A stretch of 64,000 bases of DNA from Canna indica (lineage: Eukaryota; Streptophyta; Magnoliopsida; Zingiberales; Cannaceae). Each line of letters starts with the position of its first letter. Positions within the stretch are counted from its first letter, which is position 1. The stretch covers positions 32,456,501 to 32,520,500 of the forward strand of contig CP136894.1 of the NCBI GenBank assembly GCA_034359265.1, read 5' to 3'. A program made the translations under genes and the position numbers. Under the pieces are notes generated by a model. The model had not been told where the DNA came from and did not search any database. It saw only the letters and a list, made by a program, of their open reading frames with translations. Below, one piece after another: positions 46,700-57,809 of this stretch.

Positions 46700-47780
46700 G
46701 TAAAATCTGCATTATTAAATGGAGAACTCAAAGAAGAGGTTTATGTAGTTCAACCAAAGGGTTATGAAATTGAAGGAAAGGAAGAAATCTATAGGCTAAA
46801 GAAGTCCTTATATGGCCTAAAGCAAGCTCCAAGGAGCTGGTATGAAAAAATTGATAGTTACTTTGTTACTGAAATTTTTTTCAAAGAAGCAGGAATGAAC
46901 ACACACTATATACAAAAGAAGATGAAAATGGAGATATTCTAATTGTTCTTCTCTATGTGGATGACTTGCTTTATTTTAGTAACAATGAAAAAATGAGAGA
47001 GGAGTTCAAGAACAGAATGTTCAAAACTTTTGAGATGACTAATCTGGGTGAGATGAAATTCTTCCTAGGTTTGGAAGTTGAGCAAGATGAAGAAGGGATC
47101 TATGTAGCACAGAGAAGATATATTGCCAAACTACTACAGAAGTTTGGTATGAACAATTGTCATCCAGTTGGAACTCCTAAGGTTTCAGGTTCAAAATTTG
47201 ACAATTGCTTTGAAGACTTGAAAATAGACCCACATGTTTATAGAAGTCTGATAGGGAGTTTGCTATACTTAGCAAACACAAGGCCTGATCTTCTATATAG
47301 TGTGAGTGTTCTATCTCGTTTCATGAATGATCCTAGAGCAGTACACTTCAAGGCAGCAAAGAGAATCTTGAGATTCTTGAAGGGGACAGGTAATTATGGA
47401 TTACATTTCGGAAGAGACAATGATATGAAACTACTAGGGTATTCTGATAGTGATTGGGGAGGATCAATAGTTGACAGGAAAAGTACTACTAAATATCTAT
47501 TCAAAATTAGAGTAAGTACAGTGTGCTGGTGTTCTAAAAAGCAAAATTTAACTGCATTATCTTTAGCTGAAGCTGGATATGTAGCAGCTACTTCAGCAAG
47601 CTGTTAGGCAATTTGCATGAGAATAATTTTGTTGGACTTTGGGATTAATTTGACACAAGCTACATGCATATATTGTGACAACACTTCAGCTATATCCATT
47701 GCTCACAATCTAGTATTTCATGGCCGTACCAAGCACATAGAGATTAAACATCATTTTATTAGGGATCAGGAACATTACGT
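46700..47780 (+). pseudogene. Copia RT/RNase H fragment inside CACTA-1
   Basis: The first frame gives VKSALLNGELKEEVYV and LKKSLYGLKQAPRSWYEKI. After a frameshift near 46900 the frame at 46957-47607 continues with VDDLLYFSNN (the YVDD box), MKFFLGLEVEQDEEGIYVAQ, RPDLLYSVSVLSRF and SDSDWGGSIVDRKST. A TAG at 47605-47607 is followed in the same frame by [15 protein letters not shown] and [14 protein letters not shown]. There are no LTRs, gag or integrase, so it is a fragment. It is distinct from Copia-A and Copia-C at the same domains. Either a degraded insertion or pulled in with captured DNA. Confidence 0.9.
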
Positions 47781-48382
47781 GGATGGTGTGGATGCATACA
47801 TTTCAGCATTACGTGGAGGTATGGATGCATACATCAGGAACAAATTCATGCCTTTTTATATTGGTCTAACGTAAAGTCCAATTTGAATGGATAGAATCAA
47901 ATTGATAACATATTAAGTAAAAAAATAATTATTTGTTACTAACAGCAAGCTACATCAGCATGCTATGAAGACATGCCTTTTTAAACTAATTAATTTAAAC
48001 TCACATGGATAGAATCAATATAAATCACAACTTGAATTAATTCAGAATGGATGTGATAAAAATTCGATCAAGGCTTAATTATTTGCCTTATTATATTTCA
48101 GAAAGTACTAAATTGAGAAGTTTGGAAGGGCATGATGAGGCATTGCTTCCTTACTTGATAGGGACAACTTGGTATCCATCTAATTAAAAAAAATATGGAC
48201 GAGGCTTGCATCTCATTCCAAATTATAAACTGAATTGGAGTGTGATATGGAACAGATGAATGAGGATCTTCTGTAATGTTTTCTTTCCTTCGAGGAATGC
48301 ATTATTTGGTGGATATAATAAAGGGAAATATGAATTGGTTTGACAAATTATAATTTGTGTCTCTAACTCTCTACAACACCTA
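47781..48382. other. CACTA-1 interior, no gene seen
   Basis: It includes a short duplicated ACGTGGA(T/G)GG(T)...GATGCATACAT segment at 47778-47835. The rest is AT-rich and non-coding. Confidence 0.4.
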
Positions 48383-48797
48383 TAAGAAGAACTAGAAGAT
48401 GATATTATAATGGTTTGTGGCATATGCAAATTAAGTTTCAATTTATCCTACAATATGATGTTTGCTTTATTCTGATAGTATGGTAAGACCACTGCTCATA
48501 TATGTTAACTGAAATCAAATTAAGTTGCCAAACATTGATCATATGACCACTGCCTTTGGTAAGACCTAGAGGATGATATATATGAACATATTAATATATT
48601 TTACAGGAGGTACTAATAGACTTATAGATGAACTACAGATTAGGAGATACTAATAGACTATATGCTACCAATTAGTGGAGCAATGGTCTTCTGCAGTAAC
48701 AGTAGCACTGTGACAGTGATAAGGTATTGAAAAGCTATAGGAAAGGACCTGAAACTCAACTAGCAGGTGCTTCCACAACTCAATACCCACATGCTCT
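48383..48797 (-). repeat. Right arm of the 0.4-kb inverted duplication
   Basis: Reverse complement of 35972-36370, about 12 kb away. It ends at CACATGCTCT, matching the start of the other arm. Small indels and substitutions show that the copies are not recent. Confidence 0.85.
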
Positions 48798-50902
48798 ATA
48801 TAACTAAGCTTAGCAAAAGAATATTCTACTTAAATAAAGGCTGCTAGCCACTTGAGCACATGGAGAGGAAAATTTGAATTTTTTAAACCCAAGTAAAGGA
48901 AATTATATGAATAGCTCAATCTGAGAGTTTCCTGAATGCACAAGGAAACCTTAGGTTAACAAGGTCTTACAAAGTCACATATATAGCATATTATAGTGTC
49001 ACGGTGAGAAGAGTTAACATAAGAAGACATGAGAGGGTTACTCTTGCAATGCCTCTAAATTCAATATCCAGTTCGTATTGTTTGTTTCATATATGTCAAA
49101 CAGAGGATCTCATAGAACCATCTATGAACCATCTGAATTCAGTATTAAGCCTCTCAAAGTATGACATTTTAAGTTTTAAAGTAAGAAAAATTTCTTGAAG
49201 CTCAAATGAACTTTTCTTAGACACTGTTCAAGATGCAAGAGCTGAGATGCCAAACAAATGTGTGAAGAAATGGGCAATAAGTTAGCTCTTCCAAAGCATG
49301 CTTCTTCAAGATTCTATTTTAGAATTCGTAAGTACCACATTCATTACTACTATTCTCTGCCAAGTATCAACCAGTGCCATTATTCCCTCTCTATGTTTAC
49401 TAGTGGTACTTGAGACCTAATTGAAGAATCCAACAACAATTAAAGAAAGTTCAAGCATTTGATTATGCTAACTGCAACATTGTGGAACATTTCAGGTGAA
49501 ATAACTATATAATTTGAAATGAGTACACATCAAGAATGGGATGCATGAGAATGGAAATAAAACTTACTCAAACATATTATCAGAAGTCATGCATGTAAAC
49601 AACCAATTCAAATTAAAAAAAAGTCACAATTATGGCCCTCTAGTCATGTGAAACATAAGTGGGATACATGTCATTTTATTTATTGAATGGAAACAACATT
49701 AGCACTGTACCTGTCAACATTAACAGTAGCAAGAAACAATTAACTTAGCAGGAATAAAAAAACTTACCGTTTGCACCAAAAACAATACTTCAACTTTTAT
49801 TTATTTATTTATTTTACATTCAGCAATAATATGGGCACCTGGAGTTTCTTCCTCCAAACAAAAAAAGATCTAGTCGGAACTTTAAAAGGGTCTCTCCTAA
49901 CACAAAAGTATGTATCCCCCATTTCTATATACTAACTCAAATCTTCATCAAGATAATAACACATGATATTTTCTTAACTCAGAACTTTAAATGTGACACT
50001 AATCAACAGGGTATTTGTTGTGAAGATATTATGTTAAGTCCAAGCTTGAGTTCCTTACCTAGAATTTTGTCGCTGAGAGCAAGAGACGAGCATCAAGATT
50101 ACAAAAACAAGGTTTGCATTAAACTCAAGAAGACAAGAAGAACAAAATCAAGGTTTGCATTCTTTTCTACTTTATATATGCTTTTAACTTGTGACCATAA
50201 CAAAGTACACATGTGACTCATTTTCTGCTTTATATAATTTAGCTGCTCATTGCATTCTTCAATTTTCTCTTTTCCTGGTTGCATTTCTTTAGGTAGTAAG
50301 AAGTGTTTTATCTTGAAACACTAATTAAAGAAATGAGATAGTGAGATGGAACAAACAACATTATGCTAATTAAAATATAATTAGCAAGGGAAACACTTCA
50401 ACATGATATACTAATCAAAATATAATCTGGATATACTGATGCATATGATCATGATGTATGATGCCAATGGAAACAAAAATATAGTCTTTTATATACAAAA
50501 TCCAGTTTTTCTATATGTAAATGCTATGCATCAGTCTTTCTATCAATGAAACAACATTAGCACTGTACACGTCAACATTAACAGTAGCAAGAAACACCAT
50601 GTAGTGCTTCAACAGGATCATCTAGAATCAGCCACTCATGTGTTTAGATGATAACAAAAGGGTCACACAAATAATAAACTTAACCAAGATCATCTATTTT
50701 CAATTTTATTTGTATTCATGTGATGCTAATTTTTTATGAATAAAAAGGGAGCAGTAATCATGCTACAGAAATTAATAACTTAACCAGAAAAACAAAATAA
50801 TATAGTTGCTGATCAAGTGAAGATGCACAGGGAGAGCATCGGATGGACATCAAAATCAAATGATTACATGGTGGCTTCATTTTAATCTCGTATAGCAATG
50901 AG
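48798..50902. other. CACTA-1 right interior, intron-like, one direct repeat
   Basis: AT-rich with no recognised genes. A 48-bp direct repeat lies at 49690-49737 and 50548-50595 (ACATTAGCACTGTAC ... CAACATTAACAGTAGCAAGA). The region probably forms part of a long 5' intron of the minus-strand transposase genes. Confidence 0.45.
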
Positions 50903-51180
50903 TTAATTTACCACAAGATTGTGTTGGTGGCAAGGGGAAGCGTCATGAGGGGAGGACCGCGGAGGAGGTGTCGTGGGAGGTGGCACAGGAGAGCACCAAC
51001 GGTGGAGGTGGCGCGGTGAAGGGATTAGGGATTGGAGGGTAGAGGGGGAGGTGGCACGGGGGGAGCACAGGCGGGGGAGGTGGCGCGGAGAAGATCGCAA
51101 TGGAGAAGAGAAGAAGGAAACGCATAGGGGAAATCTCACAGGGAGATAGAAAAATATTTGGTCGGCTCGGCTGCAAAAGA
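50903..51180 (-). promoter_or_regulatory. GC-rich block next to the right end of CACTA-1, probable 5' exon/promoter region
   Basis: On the minus strand this is a C-rich, T-rich stretch with repeated GCGCCACCTCC and GTGCCACCTCC units, open in two frames (51139-50903 and 51176-50943). It ends in CTTGTG|GTAAAT, a possible splice donor. It contrasts with AT-rich surroundings and lies just inside the terminus from which both transposon genes would be transcribed. No protein is recognised, so an untranslated first exon is the likeliest reading. Confidence 0.5.
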
Positions 51181-51284
51181 AGGAGAGGGAAAAATATTTA
51201 GTCGGGCGCAGAAATAATGTTGAAAAAAATAGGGCGCGGATGGGAAAATTATTTGGTCGGCTAAATTAAAAGGTGGAAAAAAAT

Positions 51285-51376
51285 TATAGGTTGATTTACC
51301 AACCAATTATTTATCCGTTGCTAATTTTGTTGGTAATACCAACAAAATTGATTCGTCGGTAATAAATCCGTCGGTG
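51285..51376. repeat. CACTA-1 right subterminal repeats
   Basis: A few copies of the palindromic core (for example GTTGGTAATACCAAC at about 51330) and of CCGTCGGTGATGG next to the terminus. The left end has about 20 copies, so the array is very asymmetric. Confidence 0.8.
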
Positions 51377-51397
51377 ATGGTCTATTTTCTTGTAGTG
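51375..51397 (-). repeat. CACTA-1 right terminal inverted repeat
   Basis: The minus strand reads CACTACAAGAAAATAG then ACCATCACC. The AGA target duplication follows at 51398-51400. Confidence 0.92.
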
Positions 51398-51400
51398 AGA

Positions 51401-51593
51401 AATGGGGTTGCTCTGTAGTCAGCATGTGATAGCATGATACTCTGTAGGGGAATTCCCCTTGTCTGTGCAGGATTTCTTATGTGACTTGCTATTCTTTTTA
51501 ACTTGCTGATTGAAATTGGATAAATGCTTTTTTTAAAAGCTAATTTTTTTTTTTCAATTGTATGTATCGACCATTAAAGTATTGTCATTCAAC
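51401..51593 (+). other. Helicase-gene intron remnant between CACTA-1 and exon a
   Basis: T-rich sequence ending in ATTCAACAG, a good splice acceptor, directly before the helicase exon at 51594. CACTA-1 is inserted in this intron-like DNA. Confidence 0.6.
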
Positions 51594-51629
51594 AGATTCC
51601 CCAAATTGTCTTGGAATGTGAGGATGTGG

Positions 51630-52690
51630 TGTAATACCCGGGATTTCCTAATATAAAATTTTTCGTGGTGCAGCCCATCGAGTTGGGAGCTAGTCGGACT
51701 GAGTCGCGAGATCACTAGCAGGTATGATTAATTTAAGTTATAGTCTAATGTTGGTATGGGGTGGATGAGTATGTTGGTTGTCTTGATTTGGGCTTGCAGT
51801 TCAAGTCGGGAATCGACCCGGGTTAGGTGGAGTCGTATGAAGAGGTTAAGTTATTGAATAGGGGTAAATTAGTCATGTGATGAGGGGGAATAAAACCCCC
51901 CAACCTAGCAGCCGTGCGGCTCATGGAAGGAGCTGCACGCAGCCCAAGAGGAGAGGGAGATCGGTGCCGAGCTTGCATCGACGCCGGGATCTCGAAGTTC
52001 ATCTTCTTCGATCTCGTCTTTTGATCCAAATCGAGGTGAGTGGTTAGTTGATTTAGAAGGGGGAGGCGGGTGTCCGACCCTAAGAATGTAGGATCGAGTT
52101 TTGCACGATGTTTTCTTGCCGATTGTCATGGTTTTCTAGTGTTCGGACTCTGAATGTGTAGTGTAGTTGTGATTTTGGATTTTACGATCGAGATTTGTAG
52201 GATGTAAGGGCTGGCCAAATAGGGGAAAAGGAGGAAGGTCATGCTGAAATTTCCCCCAATTCCCTTGAGCGGCTTACAACCCTTGGATCATCTACTTCTT
52301 GTTAAACATTATATCCGTAGACCAATGCATGCAAATTTTTGTTGAAATTCCAGCCCCTTTCCATCTAGAAGGCTTGGCCGAGCAAGGTGTTACCTTGCTC
52401 AAGGTTGTGGTTGAGATGGTCTACTGGGCAATGTCAGTAGCCGAGCGGCTACCACACTACTCAGCGGTTTTATTGGGTCTTGAGATTGCACCAGCGGGCC
52501 TGCTAGGTGTTAGACCCGAGTGGCGGAGGGTCTTGAGATTCTGTCAGTGGGCCACGCTAACGGTAGACCCGAGTTGGATTGAGAAGCCCTTATGGGCTGG
52601 TTTTGGGTAGGCCGACCGGCCTGGTTAAGTAGAGGGAGGAATAGAACCTTCCATATATATAGGGTAGGCCGACCGGCCTGGTTTTTTAGT
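51630..52690 (+). repeat. LTR fragment S3, same family as S1 and S2, inverted
   Basis: It begins TGTAATACCCGGGATTTCCTAATATAAAA at 51630, the reverse complement of the S1/S2 right end. It continues through the family blocks (GAGTGGTTAG, GCCGAGCAAGG, CAGCGGGCCTGCTAGGTGT) but stops near 52690 without the GTGACA end. A 55-bp direct duplication carrying GGGTAGGCCGACCGGCCTGG lies at 52607 and 52662. It disrupts helicase exon a. No second target-duplication copy is found, because the right side is truncated. Confidence 0.82.
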
Positions 52691-52962
52691 AAATTTTGAT
52701 TGATATATTTTTATATAGAAAGTGTCTAATGCACTCCTGGGCAGGCATTTGTAGATTGACACTCAAATAGTATTTTTTGTCATATTGGTTATTGTCTGTT
52801 TGCACAGTAAGTAGGGAGAACTTCCATCTTAGTTGTGGACTAGCATATACTAACAGAGTATGAAAAGCTTTAAACTAATTGCCACTAAGAGGTCAATGCC
52901 TCCATACAATGCAATTTAATGTTCTAGTCCTAGTCCGCATGCACCATAACTGTACTTTAACC
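52691..52962. other. Intron-like DNA before helicase exon b
   Basis: AT-rich, ending TTTGATGTCAG, an acceptor-like sequence just before the helicase coding at 52963. Probably intron sequence of the helicase gene. Confidence 0.45.
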
Positions 52963-52997
52963 AGGTGGACTCATTTTGTGTTACTTTCACCATTTGA

Positions 52998-53192
<195 letters not shown>

Positions 53193-53208
53193 TGATGTGT
53201 GCACTTGA

Positions 53209-53400
<192 letters not shown>

Positions 53401-53973
53401 TAATTTCATTGCTGTTGAATTTTTTGTATGCTTAACATGCATGACCCCAAATGTCTTTATTTGTTTATGCACTTTCCCTCTTAGACTTGTAGCAGACTGA
53501 GCAATTGGTTGTCATGCTTTTATATTGTTCTTTTGTGTATCTCTCCATTACATTGTTGGGTTGATATTGCAACACATCAACATTGCATTTGTGTTTGCAA
53601 TATTGCATGCTTTTCCTCAACTTTTGTCCATGTTTAAAGTGTCATCATTTAAGATATGAAGTGGGGCATGCCTTCGAATGCTGATGTTGAAGAAATGTTC
53701 ACATGGTTGCACATAACTGGCTGCTAATACTGATCAGGCTTTAGATTCTAAAGATCAACTAGGCATGGTCTTATTAAGCGGTCTTTTAGGATTACTGTAG
53801 ATAGTTTCAGTTTCTCAGCTAGTTTCTTATGAAGCTAGTTTCTTTTGAAGCAGTTTCATCTCCACTCCATGCATATGCTGACCTTCCGTGGGCCTCCTCT
53901 GTGATAACAAATTCTATTTCTAGTATCCAATTGCTTTCTCTGGCCTAGGGAGGCTAAGAAAGCTGCATATAAG

Positions 53974-55244
<1,271 letters not shown>

Positions 55245-57650
55245 TGTTATGCCTTGAAAAATTTTGGACCTAATTGTAAATATTTTTCGTAGAAGGGTGT
55301 TTTTGCAAAAGTGCTAATCCGATTTAATTAGCCCTAATCTCCTCTCTAATTTTTTTCTCTCTCTCGATCCCTGTAGCAATGGCAGCCGGCGGAGGAGCGT
55401 GAGGCGTCGGCAGTTGAAGGCTCCGGTGAATCGGAGTTCGGAGGAGTTATAAGGTAGGATTCCCGTCCTATCCTTCTTTCTTTCGCGTAGGGTAACGTTG
55501 GTCGTAGAATGAGATTCATAGATGTATTTCACCGAATTGCAGATCTATGCTCTTGTATGATTTTTTTTGGGATTTATGTGTTCTTGTATTCTGAAAAATT
55601 CGGATCTGGAGTTGTATCATCGGATCTCGTTCTCTTTTCGTATTTTGTCGTTGTTTTGTCGAGTTGTCGGCCTGTTACCGTGTGCGAGGTCGCCGCTTTT
55701 GGGCGTGCTGCCGCCAGGCGCGGCATCGCGCAGGGGACGCGAGGACGCCCCGTGCGGTATCGCGTGAGGGGTGCGATCGCCCTAGGTTCGGGGCAGCCAC
55801 CCCTGTGCCTTGCCGCTGCCTGATCGTAGGGGGGCGGCAATGGCGAATGGAGGCGGCCAGTCGATGGGTCACTTCCGCTGATCAGAGATGATGTCGTCTC
55901 CCTCTCGTCATCGTCGGGTCAGATCCAGCAGACGACGACGGTCTTTCTCGATGACCCGATCGACAGGAGGATTGGGACGATTGGCGGCGGGCTCCACGGC
56001 AGCGGCGTCCGCCTCTTTGAGTCATCGCCGTACGTTGGGCGACAACGAGTCATCATTGGACGACGATATTTTCGGTGGGAAACTCATCCGGTCGGATGCA
56101 GCAAGGGGTGGCGGCGGCAGCGTGATGGAGGAGGCGCTGGTGAACTTAGGGTAGATGAATGGGTTATAACTTTGTTATGTAATAGAATTAAGGGTTTGTA
56201 TTAGTGATATGGTTGTTCAGTTGCAACGGTGTTATATTTGATATATCAGTGTTATAGTTGATATATCAGTGTTATAATGATTTATGAGTTATAGCAGTGA
56301 TATATAAGCTATAACACCGTTATATAACACAGGCTTATTAATTAGTATTTAAGGTATTTTTAATATTTATCCTAAATATTATTTTGAGGCTTTTTGGTCA
56401 ATCAAAAATAGTCGTATTATTGCCTCATTTTGCGTGCCGAGTCGGGAAAATATTATTTTGTACCTACTCGGCGCCCCGAATTCATTGGTGGGGTCAGTTT
56501 CTCCATTTGGATTTCGGATGTTGAAAGCAATATGCGTTTATTGCCTCATTTTGAGTGCCGAGTCGGGAAAATATTATTTTATCAGCTTTTATGGTTTCAA
56601 TATGAGTTATTTGGTTTTATATTAGTTGTTAAGGTGAATCTCATCCTAGATCGGTTGTTACCCTATATCAAAATATATCTTGTTGTTCTATTCCGTTGAA
56701 AATTGATATCTACTGTTGTTGAAACTCTTTATGCATATTTTGTTGATACATGTTGCCAGCATGATATTTTTATATGCATATTAGTTGAGAATGCTAGTAT
56801 AGACGTGCATGTCTTATACTGTTGTTTATATATTTAATTCATACATGATGACATGACTACTAGCATTATATTAGTTGAGTTGTAGTAGAGTAGTTGTTGA
56901 CATGATGCTTAGTTGATCTACTTTTGGGCGATAGCCCTGGACACTATTGATATATTGCCCAAGGTGTAGGGCAAGTGATACCAGTGATCACTTATTTACC
57001 ACATGGGGTGCGTGTGCGGCGTCGAGGTGTTAGACGTCGGCGGACTACCATTTTTGGATGGTCGCATCTAAACCTGGAGCGGGCTTGAGGTGCCACTCTC
57101 GGGGTGCGAGAGTGCGGGGGAAACCCAATGTCCACTACGCTCTTGATTGAGTTTATGATTATATATTCATGTAGAAAATAGTTGACCTAGTTGACATAGT
57201 TGTTTGGTGTAGATGCATTAAATGAATTGTTGAACAATATCTTTCGTTGTATTCATGGCATCATAGCATCTTGTTGCAATCCTACTCAGCCTTTTGCTGA
57301 TGTTTGTTGTTTTTGCCTCAGATCCTCAGGTACGACAGTAGTTCCTTATGGGGTACCTAGAGTTTTGGAGGAGGAGACATCTTCCGCACACTATTTAGTT
57401 TCCTATTTTACTAGTTGAACTGTTCACTCTATCCGCTTTGGACTGTTTAGACTCTTTGGCTAGATTTTGGGATTCCTTTGTTCATATGGACTATTGAATT
57501 TTCATTATTTATTACCTTGTTGAACAATTGCCTTGGAATCTGGTTGTAATTCAAATTTCAGTCCACCTATTATGTTGTTGTTCTGTTGTTAGTTGCGTTT
57601 CTCCTAGGTGAGGTCCCTTATATAGGGATAAACCTAGGCGGGGCGTAACA
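55245..57650 (+). repeat. G3 5' LTR (2406 bp)
   Basis: The ends are TGTTATGCC and GGGGCGTAACA. A GC-rich block (55640-56160) contains an 88-codon frame (55888-56154). A hairpin- and repeat-rich AT zone (56220-56330, TGATATATCAGTGTTATA units) follows. A 43-bp segment present once in the 3' LTR occurs twice here (56417-56459 and 56538-56580). Confidence 0.92.
56220..56330. repeat. AT-rich short repeats in G3 LTR
   Basis: Tandem and inverted copies of GTTATA and TTGATATATCAGTGTTATA. The same region recurs in the 3' LTR at 63630-63740 with a few changes. Confidence 0.7.
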
Positions 57651-57653
57651 ATT

Positions 57654-57665
57654 TGGTATCAGAGC
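57654..57665 (+). promoter_or_regulatory. G3 primer-binding site (initiator tRNA-Met)
   Basis: TGGTATCAGAGC lies three bases after the 5' LTR. Confidence 0.92.
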
Positions 57666-57809
57666 TTAGGATCGTCCTCCTCCATAGGATTGTTGGGTGT
57701 TTAGGTCTAAAGATGAGATTTCACCTTACTGTAAGATAATAAGTTGATTTTTAAATTGTTGGTTGTTGGTTGAATGAGAAACCTGAGTCGTTCTTTCCTT
57801 TTAGAAAAT

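Larger units (their letters stand above)
33120..51397 (-). mobile_element. CACTA-1: complete CACTA (En/Spm-type) transposon, 18,278 bp, target duplication AGA
   Basis: The left end CACTACAAGAAAATAGGG at 33120 and right end (reverse complement CACTACAAGAAAATAGAC) at 51397 match over 16 bases and again at the following ATCACC. The direct 3-bp duplication AGA flanks them (33117-33119 and 51398-51400). Subterminal repeats lie at both ends. Two minus-strand genes of CACTA type are inside: TNP2-like transposase (38864-45135) and a Transposase_24-type gene (34396-38715). The element also holds fragments of HSP90, a U-box protein and a copia pol, and a later solo LTR. Transcription should start near the right end. 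Confidence 0.93.
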
